64,000 bases of DNA from Erythrobacter sp. SDW2 (GTDB lineage Bacteria > Pseudomonadota > Alphaproteobacteria > Sphingomonadales > Sphingomonadaceae): positions 1,674,001 through 1,738,000 of the forward strand of contig NZ_CP090370.1 in the NCBI RefSeq assembly GCF_021431965.1, read 5' to 3'. Every line of letters starts with the position of its first letter. Positions within the stretch are counted from its first letter, which is position 1. Of this stretch, positions 57,057 to 64,000 are shown one piece after another. The notes beneath the pieces were generated by a model. It had not been told where the DNA came from, searched no databases, and saw only the letters and a list, made by a program, of their open reading frames with translations. The translations under genes were made by a program, and so were the position numbers.

Positions 57057-58445
57057 ATGCGTTTCATCAATCGCACCTCCAATCGCCCGGGCACCTCGGT
57101 AGCCTTGGCTGTCGCCCTGCTTTGCGGCACTGCGCTCGGCGCGGTCGCGCTCGAAGCGCCTGCCTATGCCCAGAAGGACAAGAAGGAAAAGAAGGCCGCT
57201 GCGCCCAAGCTCTCCAAGGGATTCGAGAAGGTTTACGGGCCGATCGTTCCGCTGGTGAACTCGCCTGTTCCGGACGAAGCCGCCCTGCGCGGCGCAATCC
57301 CCGCGCTGCTGGCTGCGGTCGAAACCGCTGACGACAAGGATGCGGCCGGCAACGTTCTGCTCAGCATTGGCGGCAAGTTCGATGACTATGCTCTCCAGCT
57401 TCAGGGCCTGGAGATGATGATCGAGAGCGGCAAGAATGCCGATCGCATCGGCCAGCTGTATTACAATGGTTTCCTGCTCAATTCGAACCTCGGCAACATG
57501 GACGCCGCGCGCGAGTGGGGCAGGAAGGCAGCAGATGCCGGTTACAGCTTCGAGGGCCGCCTGACCGATGGCACGACCAAGACCGTCAATGCCGGCGATA
57601 TCCGGGTCATGACGATCGAAACCTATTTCGACGAGGATCGCTATGAGGAAGGATTGGCCGAGCTTTATGGTTGGGTGAAGGCGCTCGACGAAGCCGGACA
57701 ACCGATCCAGGAAAACTGGCTGCGCAAGGGCTTTGCCACGGCGTTCAACAACCAGATGGGCCAGCAGACCGCCGAGTTTGGTGCTCTCCTGCTCAAGCAC
57801 TATCCATCGCCCAATGTTTGGGCCGATGCGGTTGTGGGCCAGATCAGCTTCATGGACTACGACGATGCGGCGATCCTCGATGTCCTGCGACTTGCTCGCC
57901 GCACCGGCGTGCTCTCGCCCGAGCGGATCGACACCTCGGCCTTTGAAGCAGATCGGGTCGAAACCATGCGCGAGCAGATCGAACGGCTTTACATCGGCTA
58001 TGCCGAGGAATCGAACGAGATCCTGTTCCCGAACGAAGTGAATTCGGTGCTCAAGGAAGGCATTGCCAAGGGCGTCCTCAACGAGTCCGACGTCACCGTT
58101 TCGGATGTGCTGAAAGCAACGGCTGAGCGTATTGCCGACAACCGGGGCGGCATGGCCGATCTCGAGCGCGACGCTCGTACCGGCAGCAAGCTGCTGACCG
58201 TCGTTGCAGCGGCCGAATCATTTTTCGACATTGGCGACTATGCCAAGGCCGAAGAGTTCTATGCCAAGGCCCTGACCCTGCCGGGCGTCGACAAGCCGGT
58301 CACACTGACCCGCCTCGGCATCGCCCAGATCGAACAGGGCAAGTATGACCAAGCCAGAGCCAATTTCGCTATGGTGGAAGGTACTCGTCAGCCACTGGCC
58401 GAGCTTTGGACCGCCTACGCGGCCGAAAAGGCCGCAGGCATGTAA
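57057..58445 (+). CDS. Exported helical (TPR-like) repeat protein
   Basis: A 462-residue exported protein. The N-terminus has a signal peptide ending in APAYAQ. A Lys-rich stretch is followed by helical repeat units, with clear TPR-like sequence near the end (SFFDIGDYAKAEEFYAKAL and IEQGKYDQARANFAMVEG). No enzymatic motif is seen. Function unknown; position after gyrA is not informative. A strong terminator hairpin follows. Confidence 0.82.
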   Translation: MRFINRTSNRPGTSVALAVALLCGTALGAVALEAPAYAQKDKKEKKAAAPKLSKGFEKVYGPIVPLVNSPVPDEAALRGAIPALLAAVETADDKDAAGNVLLSIGGKFDDYALQLQGLEMMIESGKNADRIGQLYYNGFLLNSNLGNMDAAREWGRKAADAGYSFEGRLTDGTTKTVNAGDIRVMTIETYFDEDRYEEGLAELYGWVKALDEAGQPIQENWLRKGFATAFNNQMGQQTAEFGALLLKHYPSPNVWADAVVGQISFMDYDDAAILDVLRLARRTGVLSPERIDTSAFEADRVETMREQIERLYIGYAEESNEILFPNEVNSVLKEGIAKGVLNESDVTVSDVLKATAERIADNRGGMADLERDARTGSKLLTVVAAAESFFDIGDYAKAEEFYAKALTLPGVDKPVTLTRLGIAQIEQGKYDQARANFAMVEGTRQPLAELWTAYAAEKAAGM

Positions 58446-58470
58446 GGAACGCTTCGGCGTTTCACTCTGG

Positions 58471-58500
58471 ACGGCGCGGTTCCCGCAGGAGCCGCGCCGT
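58471..58500. terminator. Bidirectional terminator hairpin
   Basis: A nearly perfect 13-bp stem (ACGGCGCGGTTCC with GGAGCCGCGCCGT, one T-G pair) around a CGCA loop between the repeat protein (+) and the NYN gene (-). TCTGATT follows on the plus strand. Confidence 0.8.
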
Positions 58501-58521
58501 TCTGATTCGGCTGGCCTGCAG

Positions 58522-59253
58522 CTATCGTAATCGCTTGACGTACAGCTGGTTGTTCTCGCCCCGCTTCAACTCGAAACGGTCGAGCGATTTGACGAGCTCC
58601 GACAATCGCTTGAAGCCGTAATTGCGCACGTCGAAGCTGGAGCGGTTGCCGGCAATCTGGCCGACTTCGTGGAGGCGGGCGAAGCCGCTCTCGTCCCGCC
58701 GCGCCGCTTTCCACGCGTTGCCAAGCAGGGTGATAAGCTCCTCATCGACGGTGTTGTCGTGACTTGCAACTGGGGCCGCATCCTTGCCCGGAGCATCGTC
58801 CTTGCTGTCGTTTCCGATCAGCTTGTCGACATCGATGAAGCGGGTGCAGGCCGTCTTGAGCGCCATCGGCGTCTTGGCATCGCCGAAGCAATAGACCGGC
58901 AGTCCGTCCTGGCGCAGGCGGGTAACGAGCGGCGTGAAATCGCTGTCGGAGCTCATGATACCGAAGCCATCGACCTTGCCCTGATAGAGGAGGTCCACGG
59001 CGTCTATCGACATGGCCATATCGGTGGCGTTCTTGCCCCGGGTCAGGTCGAATTGCTGGTGCGGGCGGATACCGAAGCGGTTGGTGATGTCACCCCAGCG
59101 CTTGAGCGCATCCTTGGCCCAGTTGCCATAGGCGCGGCGGATATTGACCTGGCCCAGTTCGGCCAGAACCGTCAGCACAGGGTCGATCCCGGCCGGGTTC
59201 ACATTGTCTGCATCGATCAGCAGGGCGATATTCTTGGCGCCGATTTCGGTCAT
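58522..59253 (-). CDS. NYN domain protein with C-terminal OST-HTH/LOTUS-like region
   Basis: A 243-residue protein. The first 150 residues are a NYN (LabA/DUF88-type) PIN-like nuclease domain with the acidic set Asp14 and Asp16 (LIDADN), Asp78 (ATDMAMS) and Asp103/Asp105 (SSDSDF). The remaining part, including GFARLHEVGQIAGN and the FDVRNYGFKRLSELV segment, resembles an OST-HTH domain that binds RNA. The combination suggests an RNase; the target is unknown. Confidence 0.9.
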   Translation of the reverse strand: MTEIGAKNIALLIDADNVNPAGIDPVLTVLAELGQVNIRRAYGNWAKDALKRWGDITNRFGIRPHQQFDLTRGKNATDMAMSIDAVDLLYQGKVDGFGIMSSDSDFTPLVTRLRQDGLPVYCFGDAKTPMALKTACTRFIDVDKLIGNDSKDDAPGKDAAPVASHDNTVDEELITLLGNAWKAARRDESGFARLHEVGQIAGNRSSFDVRNYGFKRLSELVKSLDRFELKRGENNQLYVKRLR

Positions 59254-59289
59254 GGGCTCTCTGTGGCGGTGTAGACGGGCGCTCGCAAG

Positions 59290-59931
59290 CTATTCGACAG
59301 CCACGAATTCGTCCATGTCACTGTCAAGGTGGTAAAGCACGCCTTCCGAGATTGCGAAGAAGGCACCCTGCATCTTCAGTGAACCAGCGTCGACCTTTGC
59401 CTTGAGCCAAGGGAAAGTGAGCAGGTTGCGGAGGCTAAGGCGGACAGCGGCGAGTTCCATGGCCCGCTCAGCTTCGCGCCCTTCGGTGCCAAATTGCTCG
59501 GTGACCGGCACGCGTGCATCGTCGAGCATGGAGATCCAGTCGGCGATGAACGCACCTTCGCCATGGCTGGCACCATGAAAGCTCTCCGTCAGCGCGGCTT
59601 TGCAGCCGCCGCACATGCCGTGGCCCATGACCACGATCTGTTTCACTTGCAGCATCTGCACCGCAAACTCGATCGCGGCCGAGACACCGTGGTGACCGGG
59701 GGTTGTTTCATAAGGCGGAACCAAAGCCGCGACGTTGCGGACAACGAAGATTTCGCCGGGATCGACGTCGAAGATCTGCGAGGGATCGACCCGGCTGTCG
59801 CTGCAGGCGATGATCATCAGCTGCGGCGATTGCCCCTCGGTCGACAGTCGGTCAAAGCGGGCCCGCTGTTGCGGATAGCCTTCGCGCCGGAACCGGCGAT
59901 ATCCTTCGAGCAGATGGGCGAATTCGGGCAT
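59290..59931 (-). CDS. Beta-class carbonic anhydrase
   Basis: Interconverts CO2 and bicarbonate (213 aa). The zinc-binding set is Cys43, Asp45 and Arg47 in ACSDSRVDP, with His104 and Cys107 in MGHGMCGGC. A possible upstream frame extension is not family-like. Alone on its strand, divergent from lipA. Confidence 0.96.
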   Translation of the reverse strand: MPEFAHLLEGYRRFRREGYPQQRARFDRLSTEGQSPQLMIIACSDSRVDPSQIFDVDPGEIFVVRNVAALVPPYETTPGHHGVSAAIEFAVQMLQVKQIVVMGHGMCGGCKAALTESFHGASHGEGAFIADWISMLDDARVPVTEQFGTEGREAERAMELAAVRLSLRNLLTFPWLKAKVDAGSLKMQGAFFAISEGVLYHLDSDMDEFVAVE

Positions 59932-60054
59932 ATCAGGGCCTTCTTGCAGGTAGGATAGAAGTGCAGGGCTGCGCCCAAGCCGCGTAAAAGAGCATTCGTA
60001 TTTGGGCAAGGGTGGCCATTGCGCGCTGTGGACGGGGGGCCTAGATGGGCCGCC

Positions 60055-61002
60055 ATGAACGACCTGCCTTCCGCACCCGCGCCCGAAGGCGAGCGGCCCG
60101 CTCGCCAGCGCAAGCCTGACTGGATCCGCGTCAAGGCGCCGGTCAGCCAGGGCTATCACGAGACCCGCAAGCTGATGCGCGAGCTCAACCTCAACACGGT
60201 GTGCGAGGAAGCGGCCTGTCCGAACATCGGCGAATGCTGGACCAAGAAGCACGCCACCGTGATGATCCTGGGCGATGTCTGCACCCGCGCCTGCGCCTTT
60301 TGCAACGTCAAGACCGGCATGCCGCGCCTGGTCGATCCGATGGAGCCAGAGAACGTCGCCATCGCGGCGGGCAAGATGGGGCTGGAACACATCGTCATCA
60401 CCAGCGTCGACCGGGACGACCTGCCCGACGGCGGGGCCGGGCAATTCGTGAAGGTCATCAAGGCCCTGCGCCGCGAGACGCCGGATACCACGATCGAGAT
60501 CCTCACCCCCGATTTCCGCGGCAAGATGCGCCCGGCGGTCGAAGCAATCTGCGAGGCGGGGCCCGACGTATACAACCACAACCTCGAAACCGTGCCCCGG
60601 CTCTATCCCACGATCCGGCCCGGTGCGCGCTATTACGCCTCGCTGCGCCTGCTCGAGGAAGTGAAAGCGCACGATCCGCTGATCTTCACCAAATCCGGCA
60701 TCATGCTGGGGCTTGGCGAGCAGCGGCTCGAGGTCCATCAGGTGATGGACGACATGCGCAGTGCGGACGTCGATTTCATCACCATGGGGCAATATCTCCA
60801 GCCGACCCCGCGCCATGCCCATGTCGAGGAATTCGTTACCCCCAAGGCGTTTGCCGCCTTTGGCGCAATTGCCAGGGCCAAGGGCTTCCTGCAGGTCGCG
60901 GCGAGCCCGCTGACCCGGTCGAGCTATCACGCGGGCGACGACTTCGCCCAGATGAAGGCCGCGCGCGAAGCCAGGCTGGCGAAGGCGAAAGCGAACGGCT
61001 GA
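60055..61002 (+). CDS. lipA: Lipoyl synthase
   Basis: Radical SAM enzyme that inserts two sulfurs into octanoylated lipoyl domains (315 aa). Radical SAM cluster: Cys76, Cys80 and Cys83 ([11 protein letters not shown]). Auxiliary cluster: Cys50, Cys55 and Cys61 ([13 protein letters not shown]). The C-terminal RSSYHAGD has the Arg-Ser-Ser-Tyr motif. Start ATG at 60055 is preferred to one 36 bases upstream. Works on PdhB, encoded at 42 kb. The stop overlaps the next start. Confidence 0.98.
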   Translation: MNDLPSAPAPEGERPARQRKPDWIRVKAPVSQGYHETRKLMRELNLNTVCEEAACPNIGECWTKKHATVMILGDVCTRACAFCNVKTGMPRLVDPMEPENVAIAAGKMGLEHIVITSVDRDDLPDGGAGQFVKVIKALRRETPDTTIEILTPDFRGKMRPAVEAICEAGPDVYNHNLETVPRLYPTIRPGARYYASLRLLEEVKAHDPLIFTKSGIMLGLGEQRLEVHQVMDDMRSADVDFITMGQYLQPTPRHAHVEEFVTPKAFAAFGAIARAKGFLQVAASPLTRSSYHAGDDFAQMKAAREARLAKAKANG

Positions 61003-61463
61003 TGCCCGGCATTCGGGAAACCCGGCACCTGCCCTACACGCCAGAGCAGATGTACGACCTGGTGGCCGACGTCGGGCGCTATGCCGAGTTCCTGCCGTGG
61101 GTGATCGCGACGCGCGTGCGCAGCGACAGCGAGACCGAAATGGTTGCCGACATGGTTGTCGGGTTCAAGAACCTGCGTGAACGCTTCACCTCGCGGGTGG
61201 AGAAGCAGCGCCCCGAATTCCTGCGGGTTCACTATATCGACGGGCCGCTGCGCGATCTCGACAACATGTGGCGCTTTGCCCCTTACGGAGAGCAGAGCTG
61301 CACGGTCGATTTCTCCGTCGAGTTCAGCTTCAAGAACCGGGTGTTCGAAGCCATCGCGGGACAGTATTTCGATCGAGCGTTTCGCCGCATGGTCGAAGCC
61401 TTCGAAGCCCGTGCGGCAACGCTTTACGGCAGCAGCAAGTCCAGCGCAGCCAGCGTCGCCTGA
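61002..61463 (+). CDS. COQ10/RatA-like START-domain protein
   Basis: A 153-residue protein of the polyketide cyclase/START family that binds ubiquinone (COQ10-type) and is annotated RatA in others. It shows YTPEQMYDLVADVGRYAEFLPWV and WRFAPYGEQSCTVDFSVEFSFKN. Its ATG overlaps the lipA stop. The 3' end overlaps the convergent cinA gene by 40 bases. Confidence 0.93.
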   Translation: MPGIRETRHLPYTPEQMYDLVADVGRYAEFLPWVIATRVRSDSETEMVADMVVGFKNLRERFTSRVEKQRPEFLRVHYIDGPLRDLDNMWRFAPYGEQSCTVDFSVEFSFKNRVFEAIAGQYFDRAFRRMVEAFEARAATLYGSSKSSAASVA

Positions 61464-61927
61464 CGACGCACCTCGGCGCGGCCGACATCTCCGAAGCTCT
61501 TCAGTTCTCCCTCCGGCTCGCCATTGGCCCCGCGCACTGCGCGGGCGAAAACCACCGTACCGACCGGCTTGGTCGGCGTGCCTCCGCCGGGACCGGCTAC
61601 GCCGCTTACCGCCACGGCAACATCGGCGTTGCTGTGTTTGAGGGCACCCTGCGCCATGGCCCACACGCAGGCGATGGACACGGCACCGAAGGTCTCGATG
61701 ATGTCGCTCGAAACGCCCAGGATCTCCATCTTGGCTTCGTTGGAATAAGTGACAAAGCCCCGGTCAAGCACGGCCGAGGATCCGGCAATCTCGGTGACTG
61801 CTCCGGCAACCAGCCCGCCGGTGCAGCTTTCCGCCAGCGCAATCGTGCGCCCGACCTTGGTGTTCTCTTCAACCACCCGCCTGGCGAGGGATTCGATGTC
61901 GGTGGGGAGGAGGGACTGGTTGACCAT
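61424..61927 (-). CDS. CinA-family nicotinamide-nucleotide amidohydrolase
   Basis: A 167-residue protein consisting only of the CinA C-terminal domain (PncC-type), which deamidates nicotinamide mononucleotide. AESCTGGLVAGAVTEI and AVSGVAGPGGGTPTKPVG are its signature. ATG at 61927 was chosen; 61936 is also possible. Its end overlaps the convergent COQ10-like gene. Confidence 0.92.
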   Translation of the reverse strand: MVNQSLLPTDIESLARRVVEENTKVGRTIALAESCTGGLVAGAVTEIAGSSAVLDRGFVTYSNEAKMEILGVSSDIIETFGAVSIACVWAMAQGALKHSNADVAVAVSGVAGPGGGTPTKPVGTVVFARAVRGANGEPEGELKSFGDVGRAEVRRQATLAALDLLLP

Positions 61928-61937
61928 TGCTTGCATT

Positions 61938-62432
61938 CTAAGAGGGGAGGAACACGGTCGCAACCGCTTGGGCGGCAATGCCTTCGCCGCGCCCGGTGAA
62001 GCCCAACCCCTCGGTCGTGGTGGCCTTGACGCTCACAGCGGAAAGCGGAGTGCCGAGCAATTCGGCGATGCGGGCACGCATGGCATCGCGGTGCGGGCCG
62101 ATCTTGGGCGCTTCGCAGATAATCGTCAGGTCGACATTGCCGATGGCATAGCCGGTCTGTCTGACCAGCTTGGCAGCGTGTTCGACGAAAGCGGAGGAAG
62201 CCGCGCCTTTCCAGCGGTCGTCGCTGGGCGGGAAGTGTGCGCCGATATCGCCATTGGCGATGGCGCCGAGCAGCGCATCGACGATGGCGTGGAGCGCGAC
62301 ATCCGCATCCGAATGCCCGGCGAGGCCCTTGTCATGCTCGATACGGATTCCGCCGAGCCATAGCTCCTCGCCCGCTTCGAGGCGATGGACATCGTAGCCC
62401 ATACCGACGCGGACGGGAGGCAAATCAGTCAT
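61938..62432 (-). CDS. ispF: 2-C-methyl-D-erythritol 2,4-cyclodiphosphate synthase
   Basis: Fifth step of the MEP isoprenoid pathway (164 aa). Metal ligands Asp14 and His16 in GYDVHRL and the [19 protein letters not shown] motif are intact. ispD overlaps its start by eight bases; in many alphaproteobacteria the two are fused but here they are separate. Confidence 0.97.
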   Translation of the reverse strand: MTDLPPVRVGMGYDVHRLEAGEELWLGGIRIEHDKGLAGHSDADVALHAIVDALLGAIANGDIGAHFPPSDDRWKGAASSAFVEHAAKLVRQTGYAIGNVDLTIICEAPKIGPHRDAMRARIAELLGTPLSAVSVKATTTEGLGFTGRGEGIAAQAVATVFLPS

Positions 62433-63090
62433 GGAAATCCTCCGCGAAGGTCAGCTTTCGCAATGCTTCGGAACCCACGACCAGCGCGACTTTCCCACCA
62501 TGTGCGGCGAGAACCTGCGCGTCATCGCCGGCGGTGGGCTCGCCCTGCCAGGCGCGATGTGCGGAATGGATAGCCTCGTAACGGAACGCCTGCGGCGTCT
62601 GAACCCGGCGCAGCGTTTCGCGGTCGGCCGAGCCGGCCATCACGCCGTCGCGCTCGATCGCAAGACTATCCACTACGGGCAACGTCGGAATGGCACCCGG
62701 ATGCTGGTCCAGCGAAACAAGCAGGCGCGCGATCACTTCCTGCGGCAGGTCGGGACGCGCGGCATCGTGGATCAGCACCCGTTCGGGCGCGTCCTCCGCC
62801 AGCGAGTCGAGCGCGGCAGCGACCGATTCCTGCCGGGTCGCTCCGCCAGTCACGAACCGGACCTTGCCGAAATCGCGCAGTGCCGTCATCGCCTGCATCT
62901 CTGTCCCGCGCGGGATCGCGACCACGACCGGGTCCGCTCCGGCTGCAACCAGCGCGCCGACCGAGTGCGCCACAACAGGTTTTCCGCGCCAGTCGGCGAA
63001 TTGCTTGGGAACCCTTTGCCCGGCTCGAATCCCTTTCCCCGCAGCGACGACGATCGCCGCAAAGGAGGGCAGGGGATCACAACGGCTCAT
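62425..63090 (-). CDS. ispD: 2-C-methyl-D-erythritol 4-phosphate cytidylyltransferase
   Basis: Third step of the MEP pathway (221 aa). The CTP-binding N-terminus [16 protein letters not shown] and DAARPDLP are conserved. Overlaps ispF by eight bases. Divergent from dusB across 78 bases. Confidence 0.96.
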   Translation of the reverse strand: MSRCDPLPSFAAIVVAAGKGIRAGQRVPKQFADWRGKPVVAHSVGALVAAGADPVVVAIPRGTEMQAMTALRDFGKVRFVTGGATRQESVAAALDSLAEDAPERVLIHDAARPDLPQEVIARLLVSLDQHPGAIPTLPVVDSLAIERDGVMAGSADRETLRRVQTPQAFRYEAIHSAHRAWQGEPTAGDDAQVLAAHGGKVALVVGSEALRKLTFAEDFHD

Positions 63091-63168
63091 CGCGTCCCGC
63101 TAACGCCTTGCGCGCCTGGCCGCAATCCACTAGTGGCTGCCCAAATTTTAGGCATATTGCACCGCAGC

Positions 63169-64000
63169 ATGAGCGATCTCGCACCTCCTCCTCCCGTGAA
63201 GCCGATCCAGGTCGGTCCCGTCGCGATCGAGACGCCGGTGGTGCTCGCCCCGATGACCGGCGTGACCGACCTGCCGTTTCGCACGCTGGTGCGCCGGTAT
63301 GGCTCGGGCCTCAACGTGACCGAGATGATCGCCAGCGAAGCCGCGATCCGCGAAACCCGGCAGTCGGTCCAGAAGGCGGCGTGGGACAGCACCGAAGACC
63401 CGGTTTCGATGCAGCTGGTCGGCTGCGATCCGGCCAGCATGGCCGAGGCGGCCAAACTGCAGGAGGGCAATGGCGCGGCGATCATCGACATCAATTTCGG
63501 CTGCCCGGTGCGCAAGGTCGTGGGCCAGTTCGCCGGCAGCGCGTTGATGCGCGAAGTGCCGCTGGCGGTCCGACTGATGGAAGCGACGGTCAAGGCGGTA
63601 AACGTGCCGGTGACGGTCAAGATGCGGATGGGGTGGGACCATGCCAGCCTCAACGCGCCCGAACTCTCGCGTATGGCCGAGGATCTGGGGGTCAAGATGA
63701 TCACCGTTCACGGTCGCACCCGCAACCAGATGTACAAGGGCCACGCCGACTGGGCCTTCGTCCGCAAGGTCAAGGACGCGGTTTCCATTCCCGTAATCGT
63801 CAATGGCGATATCTGCTCGATCAACGACGCGGCAAAGGCGCTCGAACAATCGGGCGCTGACGGACTGATGATCGGACGCGGTGCCTACGGCAAGCCATGG
63901 CTGCTGGCGCAGGTGATGCACTGGTGGCGCACCGGTCAGAAGCTGGCAAGCCCCGGATTCGGCGAGCAGTACCGCGTCCTGGTGGAACATTACCAGCGTA
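63169..64000 (+). CDS. dusB: tRNA dihydrouridine synthase DusB (5' part)
   Basis: The first 277 codons; the gene runs off the window. It forms dihydrouridine in tRNA. FMN-site residues follow [12 protein letters not shown], and the catalytic Cys is in [31 protein letters not shown] and [20 protein letters not shown] are all present. In alphaproteobacteria this gene (nifR3) often precedes ntrBC, which cannot be checked here. Confidence 0.96.
   Translation, partial: MSDLAPPPPVKPIQVGPVAIETPVVLAPMTGVTDLPFRTLVRRYGSGLNVTEMIASEAAIRETRQSVQKAAWDSTEDPVSMQLVGCDPASMAEAAKLQEGNGAAIIDINFGCPVRKVVGQFAGSALMREVPLAVRLMEATVKAVNVPVTVKMRMGWDHASLNAPELSRMAEDLGVKMITVHGRTRNQMYKGHADWAFVRKVKDAVSIPVIVNGDICSINDAAKALEQSGADGLMIGRGAYGKPWLLAQVMHWWRTGQKLASPGFGEQYRVLVEHYQR

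Overview
The window looks like chromosomal DNA of a GC-rich alphaproteobacterium, most likely order Sphingomonadales (family Erythrobacteraceae or close). This is inferred from gene content and order: nuoLMN-birA-coaX-RNase J-DUF1467, ispD-ispF-cinA next to dusB, ftsB-pdhA-pdhB with a lipoylated E1 beta, a GTTC-N7-GTTC type SOS box before lexA, and a TTCG(N)CTGAGC(T/C)TGTCGAAG inverted repeat of the kind I associate with sphingomonads. No species can be named from the sequence alone. I see no phage, insertion sequence, CRISPR array or rRNA. One tRNA gene (Arg, CCT) is present.

Layout. 1-6.8 kb (+): the end of the complex I operon, running with overlaps into biotin ligase, pantothenate kinase, RNase J and a DUF1467 membrane protein. 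6.8-13.4 kb: a giant membrane-anchored coiled-coil protein (-), divergent from a four-gene run (+): an Hpt-like protein with Gln at the phospho-histidine position, a two-domain membrane protein, a helical protein of unknown function, and a histidine-kinase-like protein whose H-box has Pro instead of His. 13.4-16.2 kb (-): citrate synthase and glutamyl-tRNA synthetase. 16.2-18.5 kb (+): ComEC. 18.5-28.9 kb (-): a long co-directional, largely overlapping run ppiD-trpE-lipoprotein-pip-trpG-trpD-trpC-moaC-moeA-lexA, with an inverted repeat in the trpD-trpC gap and an SOS box before lexA.

29.1-35.5 kb (+ except hsp20): tpiA, secG, pyrG, a small heat-shock protein with a ROSE-like RNA thermometer leader, glutaredoxin, a carbon-nitrogen hydrolase with a GC-poor first part, DUF1178, tRNA-Arg, and a DUF1499 membrane protein. 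35.5-40.6 kb (-): MFS transporter, MscS channel, a secreted protein with two similar domains, a VOC protein and 4-hydroxyphenylpyruvate dioxygenase. 40.8-43.7 kb (+): ftsB and the two E1 subunits of pyruvate dehydrogenase.

43.8-49.8 kb (-): two consecutive triads, each one TadG-like plus two TadE-like proteins, each preceded by a TTAACC(A/G)T motif resembling a CtrA half-site. No other tad genes are in view. 49.9-57 kb: a short squalene/phytoene-synthase-like protein, an EF-hand protein, trmFO, a YhhN protein, a TauD-type dioxygenase and gyrA. 57-64 kb: a secreted repeat protein behind CATTCA(G) direct repeats, a NYN-domain protein, beta-carbonic anhydrase, lipA, a COQ10/RatA-like protein, cinA, ispF, ispD and the start of dusB.

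The best candidates for something undescribed are the 9.4-13.4 kb cluster with two phosphorelay-like proteins that both lack the phospho-accepting histidine, and the duplicated TadG-TadE-TadE triads with unusual C-terminal domains.
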